A stretch of DNA of 54,353 nt from Gillisia hiemivivida (GCF_007997295.1 NZ_VORY01000022.1:1-54353), one strand, 5' to 3'. Positions 16,388-26,231 are shown, counted from the first letter of the stretch. Notes: generated by a model not told the origin, from the sequence alone. Numbers and translations are program-made.

Positions 16388-18067
16388 TTATAGTCCTGCC
16401 ATTTTAGGGTAATGTTCCAAGGCCTGTTCTTTGGTAATGAAGCCGTTCTTTAAATCTCTCTGAATTTTCTCTAAAGGTCTGTTTTCAGGATTACCATAAC
16501 CACCACCTGTAGCGGTTACCAATTTTACTCTATCGCCTTTATTCAGCTTGACATTTGTTACAACATTATAGGTCTCTTCTGTACCATCTGTTCTTATTAC
16601 CGTAAAGTAGTTGTAGCTTCCTTCTTTTCCTTCAAAAAGTCCCCAAGTAGGAATTGAATATCCTAGAAAAGCCCCAGTTAAGAAAGCCTCTTCAGACAAT
16701 ATTTTAAACGTTAGATATTGGCCATTCCCACCTTGAAATTCTCCGTATCCACCTCCTTCGTTATGAAATGCATATTCTTCTACAACCACTCCGTATTTTC
16801 TTTCTCGAGTTTCTGCTGGAATGTTGTAAGACTCCCCGTGTGCATAAGAGAATTGTCCGCGATTCCCATCGTGAGTTGCGCAACCTCCCCAACCTCCAGA
16901 AAGTGGTTCTGCTTGCACATAAAACTCATTAGTTACGGGATGAACACCAGAAATATAAGTTACACATACCGATCTAAAATGTCCAGCAGGTAATTTATCT
17001 GGAACAACAGGGCCTAATGTTTTTAACAATAGATCTATGGCCGCCAAGAACACTTCATAATAAACAGATATTGGTGCAGGTGCTTCTGCACTCACGATTG
17101 TCTTTTCTGGACAAATTAATTTAACATGCTTAAAAGATCCATTATTAGCAGGTAATGTTGGTGTGGTTATAGATTTGAAAGCTGCTCTAACTGCAGTTTC
17201 TAAACCAGTTCTGGATAAATTCAGCGGACCTTTTAACTGTTCGTGAGACCCTGTGAAATCACAGGTCATATTCTCATCTGAGATTGTTATTTTTAATTTT
17301 ATTGGAAAAGGGCCATTTCCAAAACCATCATTTTCTATCCATCCTGTATTTTCATAAACTCCATTCGGAATTTTTTTCAACTCTTTTAAACTAATTCGTT
17401 CCCCATATTCCATGAATTCTTCAGCAGCTTGTTTGTAAGCTTCCAAACCATATTTATCTATGAGCTTTATAATTCTCTCTGCTCCTACATCATTAGCCGC
17501 AATACCCGAAAACAAATCCCCTAAAGTACTTTTTGGCAATCTTACATTGGCTTCTAACATCTTAACAAGGGCTTGATTTAGTTTACCTTCTTCTTTAATT
17601 TTAACAAAAGGAAAATGAATGCCCTCTTGATAAATTTCTGTTGATACTGTTGATACCGAACCTGGATTTGTACCGCCAATGTCTGTCCAATGCGCCTTAT
17701 TTACAGTAAAAGCTATACGCTCACCTTTATAAAAAATAGGTGTAATTAGAGCTATATCCGATAAATGTGTTCCACCTCCGGCATAAGGCGTATTGGCAAT
17801 AATGACATCGCCCTCTTTTAATGGATTGTCCTCCCCAAATCGTTCTAATGTTTCTTCTACCACAAGGCTCATTGCAGCTAAAAAAGTAATTACTCCATTA
17901 CCTTGAGCTAGTAATCGTCCTTCCCCGTCCGTAATTCCAACAGCATAATCTAATGCCTCATAAATGATAGGGCTCATACTGGTCCGCTGAATGGTTTCAA
18001 ACATGGCCTCACCAATTGAGATTAAGGAATCCTGAATGATATCTGATGTAAATTTATTTAAACCCAT
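16388..18067 (-). CDS. hyuB: Hydantoinase B / oxoprolinase-type subunit
   Basis: A 559-residue protein of the HyuB family, which with HyuA forms ATP-dependent amidohydrolases such as N-methylhydantoinase and 5-oxoprolinase. The N-terminus (DIIQDSLISIGEAMFETIQRTS) and NTPYAGGGTHLSDIALITPIF are characteristic. The C-terminal part carries GGWGGCATHDG and TGGGYGNPENR, typical of the family. Its start is two bases after the hyuA stop, so the two subunits are translationally linked. Substrate cannot be told from sequence: 5-oxoproline, a substituted hydantoin or a related lactam are all possible. Confidence 0.9.
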   Translation of the reverse strand: MGLNKFTSDIIQDSLISIGEAMFETIQRTSMSPIIYEALDYAVGITDGEGRLLAQGNGVITFLAAMSLVVEETLERFGEDNPLKEGDVIIANTPYAGGGTHLSDIALITPIFYKGERIAFTVNKAHWTDIGGTNPGSVSTVSTEIYQEGIHFPFVKIKEEGKLNQALVKMLEANVRLPKSTLGDLFSGIAANDVGAERIIKLIDKYGLEAYKQAAEEFMEYGERISLKELKKIPNGVYENTGWIENDGFGNGPFPIKLKITISDENMTCDFTGSHEQLKGPLNLSRTGLETAVRAAFKSITTPTLPANNGSFKHVKLICPEKTIVSAEAPAPISVYYEVFLAAIDLLLKTLGPVVPDKLPAGHFRSVCVTYISGVHPVTNEFYVQAEPLSGGWGGCATHDGNRGQFSYAHGESYNIPAETRERKYGVVVEEYAFHNEGGGYGEFQGGNGQYLTFKILSEEAFLTGAFLGYSIPTWGLFEGKEGSYNYFTVIRTDGTEETYNVVTNVKLNKGDRVKLVTATGGGYGNPENRPLEKIQRDLKNGFITKEQALEHYPKMAGL

Positions 18068-18069
18068 GA

Positions 18070-20130
18070 TTACTGTATTTTACTGATAATAATATTTGCA
18101 TACTCATCAATTCTAAATTGATACTTTGGCGGAACAACTGTTGAAGTAGATTGTTCTACAATAATTGCAGGGCCTTCAATCGTCATACTTGGGTCTAATT
18201 TATCCCTATCAAAAAAGTTGCTGTCATGGATACCAGACACATCAAAATCTACTTTTTCGGTAGTAATTAATGCATCTTCTACAGTATTGCCCTTTGATTC
18301 AATTTTACCAATAACTGGCTTGTTTACGATGACCTCTGCAACAAGATGATAATTAACAATTTCAATATTTGTGTCCGAAAGGCTAAACGCATATCGCTTC
18401 TTATGTAGTTGATGAAAATTATTTTCTATTTCATCCATTTTCAAATTGGATAAACTGGCTAAACCGAGTTTTACCGAATGTTCTTGCCCCTTGTATCGTA
18501 GATCTAAATAGTACTCGAACTTGATATCTTCTTTTTGATACCCATCTCTTTCATAAGCTTTAATGGCTTCGTTTTTCATTTCTTTGAAAACATTCTTTAA
18601 AGCTGAAAACTTATCCTCATTCAAGTCCATAACGTCTGTACGAATGTAATCTCTTCTCAAATCTGACATTAACATTCCAAAAGCTGAAAACACACCGGCA
18701 TTTAATGGAACTATGACCTCGGGCATTTGTAGTTCTTCGGCCAAATATGCTCCGTGCATGGGGCCACCACCTCCAATAACCACTAAAGTAAAGTCTCTTG
18801 GATCATAGCCTTTGTTTACAGAAACACTTTTCAGGGCATTGACCATATTAGAATTGGCAACGCGAATAACACCACGTGCCACTTCTTCAATAGTCATATC
18901 CAATTCTTCACAAAGGGGCTTTGCCGCTTTTTGCAAACTGTCAAAATCCGGTTTTAATTCACCCCCTAAAAAGTAGTCTTTATGTATCCGGTTACAAACA
19001 ACGTTGGCATCTGTTGTTGTAAAATCAGAACCGCCTTTACCATAGGACGAAGGTCCTGGGTTGGCAGCAGCACTTTTCGGTCCAACGCGCATCTTACCAC
19101 CATCATCTAACCAAGCTATACTCCCACCGCCATTTCCAATTTCCACAATATCAATAACTGGTGTAAGAATGGGAAAGCCAGCTTGGGTTTTTGTCTTTTC
19201 AATATTATAAGTTGTTACTATTTTTGGTGTTCCATTTTCAATCAAGGAACATTTCGCTGTGGTACCTCCAATATCCAACACCAATAAATTTTCTTTCCCT
19301 ATAGTTTTACCTAATACTACTGCACCAAGCATACCACTTGCTGGGCCAGATTCAATTAACGTTATTGGGTTTGCCTTTACATCTTCAACAGTGGTAATTC
19401 CACCATTGGATTGCATGATGTACAAATCATTTTTGTATCCTAACTTTTGTAAATGATGGGTTAGGTTATTTAAGTATTTTGTAGCTAATGGTTTTACGTA
19501 AGCAGAAAGCACAGTGGTGCTTGTGCGCTCATATTCTCTCCATTCCCTAGTAACTTCATGCGAAGTTATGACTTCGAATTGTGGGTATTTAGCACGAATA
19601 TAAGTCGCCAATTGTTTTTCATGAATAGGATTTTTATACCCATGTAAAAAGCAAATTGCAATAGCTTCTACACCTTCTTTTATAAATGCTTCTATATGTT
19701 TATCTACAGATGTCTCATCTAATGGCGTGATAATTTCTCCTAAATAATTGATACGTTCTTTTACTTCTTGCCTTAAGTAACGCTCTACAAACGGTTCTTC
19801 TTTTTTAAAGTTGAAATTGTACAAGTCTGGTCTTGTGCCTCTGGCAATTTCTAGGACATCTCTAAAACCTTCGGTGGTAATCAACGCTGTTTTAGAGCCT
19901 TTCCTTTCTGTAATGGCGTTGATGACTACGGTTGTACCGTGGGCGAAAAAATCAATGGTATTTAAGTCTAAATCTATTTTTTTAATCGTATTGAGAATTC
20001 CTTTTTCAAATTCACCAGGAGTGGTACTCGATTTAGAGACCTTTACTTCCTTTACTTCCTTGTTTTCCTTATCATAATCAAAGAAAACAAGGTCTGTAAA
20101 CGTTCCTCCTATATCTGTTGCAACGCGCAT
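18070..20130 (-). CDS. hyuA: Hydantoinase A / oxoprolinase-type ATPase subunit
   Basis: A 686-residue HyuA subunit of full length. The N-terminus RVATDIGGTFTDLVFFD is the ATP-binding motif of the actin-like ATPase fold of this family. Later motifs are FAHGTTVVINAITERKG, ESGPASGMLGA, VLDIGGTTAKCSL and the glycine-rich VIGGGGPMHGAYLAEEL. It provides the ATP-driven activation half of ring opening, with HyuB as partner immediately downstream. A TonB receptor gene lies 241 bases upstream on the same strand, which suggests a common uptake-and-degradation unit. Confidence 0.92.
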   Translation of the reverse strand: MRVATDIGGTFTDLVFFDYDKENKEVKEVKVSKSSTTPGEFEKGILNTIKKIDLDLNTIDFFAHGTTVVINAITERKGSKTALITTEGFRDVLEIARGTRPDLYNFNFKKEEPFVERYLRQEVKERINYLGEIITPLDETSVDKHIEAFIKEGVEAIAICFLHGYKNPIHEKQLATYIRAKYPQFEVITSHEVTREWREYERTSTTVLSAYVKPLATKYLNNLTHHLQKLGYKNDLYIMQSNGGITTVEDVKANPITLIESGPASGMLGAVVLGKTIGKENLLVLDIGGTTAKCSLIENGTPKIVTTYNIEKTKTQAGFPILTPVIDIVEIGNGGGSIAWLDDGGKMRVGPKSAAANPGPSSYGKGGSDFTTTDANVVCNRIHKDYFLGGELKPDFDSLQKAAKPLCEELDMTIEEVARGVIRVANSNMVNALKSVSVNKGYDPRDFTLVVIGGGGPMHGAYLAEELQMPEVIVPLNAGVFSAFGMLMSDLRRDYIRTDVMDLNEDKFSALKNVFKEMKNEAIKAYERDGYQKEDIKFEYYLDLRYKGQEHSVKLGLASLSNLKMDEIENNFHQLHKKRYAFSLSDTNIEIVNYHLVAEVIVNKPVIGKIESKGNTVEDALITTEKVDFDVSGIHDSNFFDRDKLDPSMTIEGPAIIVEQSTSTVVPPKYQFRIDEYANIIISKIQ

Positions 20131-20371
20131 ATCTGTATATTTAATTAATTTTTACTTGGATTTTATCTATCAAAGCTTCGGCAGAATCAACTTAAGTTTG
20201 CACTTCGCCTACACTGGATGTTTCAATGACTATATGTACACTAATGCTCAATTCTCAGGAAGTGATTTTTACTTTTTAGTTTAGATTGAACAAAGCGTTT
20301 TAGATACTATTCACCCACTTAATTCTATAAGTATTAAATGGAGGGAATAGTTTTGAAAACGTTTAAAACAT

Positions 20372-22771
20372 TTAAAAGCGATAGCTTAAATCGACTCCAA
20401 ATGTAGTTGGTGTATGAGGGAATCTTAAATTACTAAATCCAAATTCTGCAGTAGGAAAAAATTCAGGATTATAAGCGGTATTCAAAATGTTGTTGGCCCA
20501 TAGGCTTACTCCTACTTTATCAAATTTCAGATTAATCCTACCGTTAAGTAAAGTATATGGCTCTTGTTTATATTCCTCTAAAGGATCCCAATATTGTGTT
20601 CCTCTATGATCGGCATTGATGTAGATTCCAATTTTTGAAGTCTCTCCCAAATCAAAATTACCGTTTGCACCTATTTGAATAGTGCTTTCTACAGTAAATG
20701 GTGAAGCATTACCGCTTACATCTACCACCTCAAAGGTTTCATAATCAAAAGCAGCTGCATTGGTAAGACGATTATATGTGCCTTCTAGTATTTTGCCTTC
20801 ATTAATTCCTATGCTGGCAAAGAAGTCAATGTTATTAGTTGCTTTAAATTTGATTTCTGACTCAAAGCCTCTAATTTCAGTTTTATCAAAATTGTAGATA
20901 CCAAGGATGGATGGAGTAAGAGGTATAAATGTGTATTGTTGTTGGTTCTCAAATTCAATATAATACACTGCATTATTGAAGATGATTCTGTTATTTAAGA
21001 AACTCGTTTTTATACCTAACTCATAATTATTGGTAAATTCAGGTTCATAAGTTCTATCAAATTTCACTGTCTCTTGAGAGTTGAATCCCCCACTCCTATA
21101 ACCTCGTCCATAATTGGCGTAAGTTAGGATGTCCTCTGTAAAGGCGTAAGCTATAGAAAATTTAGGTTGCCAAACTGTAATGTCATTCTCTAAAGTTGTG
21201 TTAGAAATACGAGATTCATTTTTTAGTCTATCATAGTCAACACGAACCCCAGCAGATAAGGTCAATTTTGGTGTAACTCTATAGTCTAAAAATCCAAAAC
21301 CAGCTAAGGTTTCTACTGTATTATCATCATCATTACCTACAAGAGGGTCTTCGCTGTAGTTGGCATTAGCAGCAGAAGCATCAACAAATCCTCCTTCATA
21401 AAAGGTTTTATTTAAGAACGTGGATGTATTAAGGTAACGTTGGCTGTTTTGGTATAAGCTTCCAAAAGTATAGTCAAAATTTGAATCTTTATCGGTCTTG
21501 GAAGTTACACGTATCTCCTGACTAAAGGTATCGGAATCTGACGTTTGAGACACTTTACTAAACGCATATTGAGAATAGTCATTTTCTCCAATATAATAGC
21601 GTTTTGTAGCATTAAAGGAAGTCACCGATTGGATATTCATATTCTGAAGTTTACCTTCAACTTTCAAACTACTTAGAGAGTTAGATAGATCGGAATCCCC
21701 TAATACATCACCAAAAACATCATTGGAGTAATCATCATCTTGAAGCGGTGGAATGGAAGGATCAAAAATATCTGTCTTGGTGATATAGTAGTTACCTCCA
21801 GCTTGTATCCCAAAATTATCCTGAACTAAAGTTGCAGACCATCTTGGACTAAACTTATATTTTAATTTAGCTCTAATATTGTATTCATCTGAAAAATCAA
21901 CTTTTTGATTCAAAAATGTGTTATCGATTAACCCATCAAATGTAGAATACCGACCTGTCACACTGTAGTAAAATTTGTTATCTACAAAGGCACCAGAAGA
22001 AGAAAGACCAGCTCTTAACAAACCACCATTACCAGCAGAAAATGTAGCTTTCGTTTTATTCTCATTGGCAGGATCTTTTGTGATGATGTTTATAGCACCC
22101 GCAATAGCATTTTTACCGTAAAGTGTACCTTGTGGACCTTTAATGAATTCCATTAATTCGATATCATAAAGCGACATATTCATGGCACTGGCATCTGGTA
22201 ATGTCATACCATCTATCACAACAGCCACAGGAGACTCTGCATTTCTAATTTGTGAAATACCACGAACAGTAAGGAAATTCACTCCTGGTTGTTGTGCTTG
22301 AGTAAAAGTCACGTTTGAAATTACAGAGGTAAAATCTTGAATATCTTGAATACCACTCGCCTCGATTTCTGCTGAACCTAAAGCTACGGTAGTTTCAGGC
22401 AAATCCTGTATGGCTTGTGTTCTCAATCGAGCATTAGTAGCTACAGAGGTAAAGCCTTGTACAGTCACCGCATCTAGTTGATCGGCTTTAGGCTCTAATT
22501 TAATAGTTAAGTAGGAACTTGTTATCGGTACAACTTTAGTCTCGTAGCCTAGAAAGGAAACTTCTAGTTCTTTGGAAGATTCCGCTACCGCTATTACGAA
22601 TTCACCATCAAAATCAGAAATCACCCCATTAGTTGGGTTTGATTTATCAACTATTGTTGCTCCTGCAATCGGGTTTCCTGACGAGTCAACTACAAGACCG
22701 CCAACGTCTTTTGATTCTTGGCTAAAACATACTTGTGCGAGTAAAGCGAATAATAAAAATAATTTTTTCAT
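20372..22771 (-). CDS. TonB-dependent outer-membrane receptor
   Basis: A 799-residue receptor with a signal peptide (MKKLFLLFALLAQVCFSQ), an N-terminal carboxypeptidase-regulatory-like beta domain (about 25-95), a plug domain (VAVVIDGMTLPD, GPQGTLYGKNAIAGAINIIT) and a long beta-barrel ending in DLSYRF. The plug motif with LYGKNAIAGAINI resembles receptors for small molecules and siderophore-like compounds more than the SusC type, and no SusD partner is adjacent. It heads the minus-strand operon with hyuAB, cupin, NCS1 permease and proline dehydrogenase and is the likely outer-membrane entry point for their substrate. Confidence 0.92.
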   Translation of the reverse strand: MKKLFLLFALLAQVCFSQESKDVGGLVVDSSGNPIAGATIVDKSNPTNGVISDFDGEFVIAVAESSKELEVSFLGYETKVVPITSSYLTIKLEPKADQLDAVTVQGFTSVATNARLRTQAIQDLPETTVALGSAEIEASGIQDIQDFTSVISNVTFTQAQQPGVNFLTVRGISQIRNAESPVAVVIDGMTLPDASAMNMSLYDIELMEFIKGPQGTLYGKNAIAGAINIITKDPANENKTKATFSAGNGGLLRAGLSSSGAFVDNKFYYSVTGRYSTFDGLIDNTFLNQKVDFSDEYNIRAKLKYKFSPRWSATLVQDNFGIQAGGNYYITKTDIFDPSIPPLQDDDYSNDVFGDVLGDSDLSNSLSSLKVEGKLQNMNIQSVTSFNATKRYYIGENDYSQYAFSKVSQTSDSDTFSQEIRVTSKTDKDSNFDYTFGSLYQNSQRYLNTSTFLNKTFYEGGFVDASAANANYSEDPLVGNDDDNTVETLAGFGFLDYRVTPKLTLSAGVRVDYDRLKNESRISNTTLENDITVWQPKFSIAYAFTEDILTYANYGRGYRSGGFNSQETVKFDRTYEPEFTNNYELGIKTSFLNNRIIFNNAVYYIEFENQQQYTFIPLTPSILGIYNFDKTEIRGFESEIKFKATNNIDFFASIGINEGKILEGTYNRLTNAAAFDYETFEVVDVSGNASPFTVESTIQIGANGNFDLGETSKIGIYINADHRGTQYWDPLEEYKQEPYTLLNGRINLKFDKVGVSLWANNILNTAYNPEFFPTAEFGFSNLRFPHTPTTFGVDLSYRF

Positions 22772-22930
22772 AATCGAGTTGTTTGTTAGCTTTTCTTTAA
22801 GTAATTGTTAGCCAATATAGAGAGATTCAATGCTAACTGGAATTATTCCTGTTAACTTAATATTTAATTTTTAAAATAGGAATTTAAATGGAATTATAGT
22901 ATAATTGACCTAATATAAGCACATAAGACA

Positions 22931-24232
22931 ATGATTGCAAGAGGAATTGAACTTACAAATAATTTCTACCTTGGTTTACATAAAGAACTTTTAGAGCTTT
23001 TTTCCCAGCATAATTCCATAGAGCTTAAAACCTTAACGGTTTTTCAACTATATGGTTTTGGCAATTACGATGAGGAAGCGGCGAACCTTAAAAGCTTTAT
23101 CACCGAGAAAACAGGCAAATGGATTAACGGGAAATATTTATATAATAAAAAGAGAGAAATAGATGCCGGCCACAAGACAAAAGTTAAGATAAGAAGGGAC
23201 TATTTAACAATTTTAATAACAGCAGCGGGCTACAAAGGCTACAACGACTATCTGCAGAATTCTACTTACATCAGTGCCGATGTTAGGGAAGTAGAGCAAG
23301 CAATACTGGAAGGTTCCGTTCAGAATGAGAACGTGCTATACTATGTAGGTTACTATGTCGAGGATAGGCAGTATTATATCAAATCAAAGTTCACAATATA
23401 CCAAATGAAATCTGCTTCTTGGGAAATATTATATTGGGAAAAGGACAAAGAGCCTACCATATATAGCTATTTTGGGAAATGTGTTCCAACGGGAGGTAGT
23501 GCCTTATCTTTTTATTTTAACAAAGAAGATTCCAGTTTGAACAAAGAGTGTTTTGTCAATTTGTTTTATGGTAATAATATGAATAATAAACCTCTGCTCT
23601 TAGGAGCATATTGTGGTTTTGGTAGAAGTAATAATCCCGTGATAGGCAAAATCATTTTTGAAGAGGTAGTCAATGCGGAAGCGCAGAATGAAAAAGTAAG
23701 AACAGATGAGATAAACCCAATATTTCATCATCACCTTTATTCGCAAAGATTAGAAGTAGACGGTATTTTGCCCCATAAGGATTCTGACTTATCCGTTTCA
23801 ATCAATCGCTTGGAGATAATTAATTTTTTGATTGGTAGTTATAGAGGGTATTATTTAGATAGGAATCAGTATCTCATTCACATTACTTTTCATGTTATAA
23901 ATGAGCTGGGGGAAATAAAACTTAAAATTAATAATACTAATTTCGAGGGTATAGGGAGATTAAACAAAACAGAAAACTATTTGATTTCTGAATTTAACGA
24001 AAAGAATCAAACTTCTTATTCGCAATTTTCTTTACAAGTTCAGCCGTTAGAAAAGGATTTGTTCGTTAGTCATATGTTAGTTTATACGGGAGGTAGTGTA
24101 ATTAATGGAAAAGGTCTATTGTGGAAGGTGAACGAAAAGAACTCAAAAGGAATACCTCTGACTAACGAATTCTATATAAATAAAAGCGATATAGATCCCC
24201 AAAAGGTCGAAAAAATCGAGCAATATCTCTGA
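22931..24232 (+). CDS. Unrecognised 433-aa protein, divergent from the TonB/hyu operon
   Basis: I do not recognise this family. The protein has no signal peptide and no clear membrane segment. Residues 1-115 are rich in basic and aromatic residues and helical (IELTNNFYLGLHKELLELF; GYKGYNDYLQNS) and could be a nucleic-acid-binding or effector-like part. The remainder looks beta-rich with repeated YYxxD-type segments (ENVLYYVGYYVEDRQYY; GSYRGYYLDRNQYLIHITF), as if two similar halves (about 140-290 and 295-425) were present. Its position, divergent from the TonB receptor with 159 bases between the starts, is the usual place for a regulator, but no known helix-turn-helix is visible. Confidence 0.6.
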   Translation: MIARGIELTNNFYLGLHKELLELFSQHNSIELKTLTVFQLYGFGNYDEEAANLKSFITEKTGKWINGKYLYNKKREIDAGHKTKVKIRRDYLTILITAAGYKGYNDYLQNSTYISADVREVEQAILEGSVQNENVLYYVGYYVEDRQYYIKSKFTIYQMKSASWEILYWEKDKEPTIYSYFGKCVPTGGSALSFYFNKEDSSLNKECFVNLFYGNNMNNKPLLLGAYCGFGRSNNPVIGKIIFEEVVNAEAQNEKVRTDEINPIFHHHLYSQRLEVDGILPHKDSDLSVSINRLEIINFLIGSYRGYYLDRNQYLIHITFHVINELGEIKLKINNTNFEGIGRLNKTENYLISEFNEKNQTSYSQFSLQVQPLEKDLFVSHMLVYTGGSVINGKGLLWKVNEKNSKGIPLTNEFYINKSDIDPQKVEKIEQYL

Positions 24233-24427
24233 AATTGACCTGACGTATTTTTTAATATTTGCCGGATAAAACCATTTCGTTTAAACCAAGGCTTTTGAAA
24301 ACCTGGAATTATCTATTGAAGGTCATTTAATAGAATATAGATTCAAAACATATCAAAATATAGAATTATATATTATCCCATAGAAAACGACCAAATGTCG
24401 TACCTGACTTTTTTCAGAATAAATTAA
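24233..24427. other. Short intergenic stretch left of the tRNA-Leu terminator
   Basis: A+T-rich DNA between the 433-aa gene and the tRNA-Leu terminator. I see no gene, strong hairpin or repeat in it. If the tRNA 3' end was used as an integration site, the element junction would lie within or just left of the tRNA. Confidence 0.4.
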
Positions 24428-24460
24428 TAAAAAAAGCTTCAGATTTCTCTGAAGCTTTTA
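24428..24460 (-). terminator. Intrinsic terminator of tRNA-Leu
   Basis: On the minus strand the sequence forms AAAAGCTTCAGA-gaaa-TCTGAAGCTTTT followed by more T residues, a strong stem with a T-run directly downstream of the tRNA 3' end. Decayed copies of this hairpin accompany the two tRNA-Leu remnants at 5.36 and 13.06 kb. Confidence 0.85.
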
Positions 24461-24465
24461 GCTTG

Positions 24466-24547
24466 TGCGGGCGAGAGGACTCGAACCTCCACACCTTGCG
24501 GCACTAGATCCTAAGTCTAGCGTGTCTACCAATTCCACCACGCCCGC
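24466..24547 (-). tRNA. tRNA-Leu (anticodon TAG)
   Basis: An 82-base class II tRNA on the minus strand. The acceptor arms GCGGGCG and CGCCCGC pair perfectly and are followed by discriminator A; CCA is not encoded. The D-arm contains GAATTGGTAGACACG. The anticodon arm CTAGA-CTTAGGA-TCTAG gives anticodon TAG. A long variable arm (TGCCGCAAGGTGT) confirms Leu, and the T-arm is GGAGGTTCGAGTCCTCT. Its 3' end points left toward the accessory region. Confidence 0.95.
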
Positions 24548-24744
24548 CTTATTTTTTGCATAAACTTGCTTTTCGGTTGATTCCGTCGGGCAAGCCCGCA
24601 TTTCCATTTTACAACACTTAGGATCCGCTGTAAAAATACTTACCTAGATAAGCGGCTGCAAATATACATAAATGTTTGAATATTCAAATAGTCCAGCAAG
24701 AAAATATCAATTTATTACCTTTACCTGATTTCAAAAAAAAAAGC

Positions 24745-26136
24745 ATGAAAAATTTAGATAAATATGTTGAAGAAAATAAAGATCGGTTTATAGAAGAGCT
24801 GATAGAATTATTGAAGATCCCTTCGGTAAGCGCAGACCCTTCCTACAAAAAGGATGTTTTGAAAACAGCAGAAGCCGTGAAGAATGCTTTGAAAGAAGCT
24901 GGATGTGATTCTGTAGAAATATGTGAGACTCCTGGATATCCAATCGTTTTTGGAGAAAAAATAATTGATAAAGAGCTTCCAACAGTTTTGGTTTACGGTC
25001 ATTATGATGTGCAACCAGCAGATCCTGTTGAACTTTGGGATAGCCCACCTTTTGAACCGGTAATCAAAAACACAAAAGTTCATCCTGAAGGAGCCATCTT
25101 TGCTCGTGGAGCCTGCGATGATAAAGGACAAATGTATATGCATGTAAAAGCATTGGAATATATGACCAAGACTGGGAGCCTTCCTTGTAATGTGAAATTC
25201 ATGATAGAAGGCGAAGAGGAAGTTGGAAGTGAAAGTCTAGGTTGGTTTATAGAGCGCAATAAGGAAAAGTTAGCAAATGATGTGATCTTGATCTCAGATA
25301 CCGGAATGATCGCAAAAGACACACCTTCAATCACCACAGGTTTACGCGGATTGAGTTATGTGGAGGTAGAACTTACAGGTCCTAACAGGGATCTTCATAG
25401 TGGATTGTACGGAGGAGCGGTTGCAAATCCTATTAATGTGCTTACAAAGATGATCGCTTCATTAACCGATGAAAACAATCATATAACTATTCCTGGATTC
25501 TACGATAAGGTAGAGGAACTGAGTACAGAAGAACGAGAGAAAATGGCAGAAGCACCATTTTCATTAGAAAAATATAAAGAAGCTTTGGATATCGAGGCTG
25601 TATATGGCGAGAAAGGATATTCTACTAATGAGCGTAATTCCATTAGACCAACATTAGATGTAAATGGTATTTGGGGTGGATACACTGGCGAAGGGGCAAA
25701 AACGGTAATTGCTAGTAAAGCATTTGCTAAGATCAGTATGCGATTAGTACCAAATCAAGATTGGCAGGAGATCACAGAATTGTTCAAAAAACAGTTTGAA
25801 AGTATTGCGCCTAAAGGGACCAAAGTAAAAGTGAAACCGCACCATGGAGGACAGGCTTATGTTACGCCAATTGATACTGTAGAGTACCAAGCAGCGAGTA
25901 ATGCATATAAAGAATCTTTTGGAAAAGAACCAATTCCGCAACGAAGTGGGGGAAGTATCCCAATTGTGTCACTTTTCGAAAAACAACTGAAAAGCAAGAC
26001 CATTTTAATGGGCTTTGGATTGGATAGTGATGCTATTCACTCGCCAAATGAACATTTTGGGATCTGGAACTACTTGAAAGGAATTAAGACGATTCCGTTG
26101 TTTTATAAGCATTTCACCGAGATGACGAAGAAGTAG
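24745..26136 (+). CDS. M20-family dipeptidase
   Basis: A 463-residue metallopeptidase of the M20 dipeptidase group, cytoplasmic, cleaving dipeptides with two zinc ions. Ligand regions are visible as VYGHYDVQP (His, and the nearby Asp), GACDDKGQ (bridging Asp), EGEEEVGS (catalytic and ligand Glu) and ISDTG. The lid domain includes TGLRGLSYVEVELTG, and the C-terminal SPNEHFG His is the last ligand. I chose the ATG at 24745, where family homology starts (MKNLDKYVEEN); the frame extends upstream to a TTG at 24676, but those 23 residues do not look like protein. It starts about 200 bases right of tRNA-Leu, transcribed away from it. Confidence 0.92.
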   Translation: MKNLDKYVEENKDRFIEELIELLKIPSVSADPSYKKDVLKTAEAVKNALKEAGCDSVEICETPGYPIVFGEKIIDKELPTVLVYGHYDVQPADPVELWDSPPFEPVIKNTKVHPEGAIFARGACDDKGQMYMHVKALEYMTKTGSLPCNVKFMIEGEEEVGSESLGWFIERNKEKLANDVILISDTGMIAKDTPSITTGLRGLSYVEVELTGPNRDLHSGLYGGAVANPINVLTKMIASLTDENNHITIPGFYDKVEELSTEEREKMAEAPFSLEKYKEALDIEAVYGEKGYSTNERNSIRPTLDVNGIWGGYTGEGAKTVIASKAFAKISMRLVPNQDWQEITELFKKQFESIAPKGTKVKVKPHHGGQAYVTPIDTVEYQAASNAYKESFGKEPIPQRSGGSIPIVSLFEKQLKSKTILMGFGLDSDAIHSPNEHFGIWNYLKGIKTIPLFYKHFTEMTKK

Positions 26137-26161
26137 GTTACCTATTGAATTGAATAAAAAC

Positions 26162-26231
26162 ATCCCGCAGATCGCACAGATTTACGCAGATTTATTTGCG
26201 TTTATCAGCGTAATCTGCGGGATTATTTTTT
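26162..26231. terminator. Long inverted repeat with T-run between convergent genes
   Basis: Perfect 11-bp arms atcccgcagat (26162-26172) and atctgcgggat (26213-26223) enclose further paired acgc/gcgt segments and are followed by tattttttg. Cgcagattta-type palindromes like this are common flavobacterial intergenic repeats. The position after the dipeptidase stop codon and before the convergent phnA stop fits a terminator for the plus strand and perhaps for both. Confidence 0.7.

Noticed and set aside
24676-24744. Upstream TTG extension of the dipeptidase gene
   Set aside because: The extra 23 residues precede the family start and look like translated leader DNA; the ATG at 24745 fits homologues.
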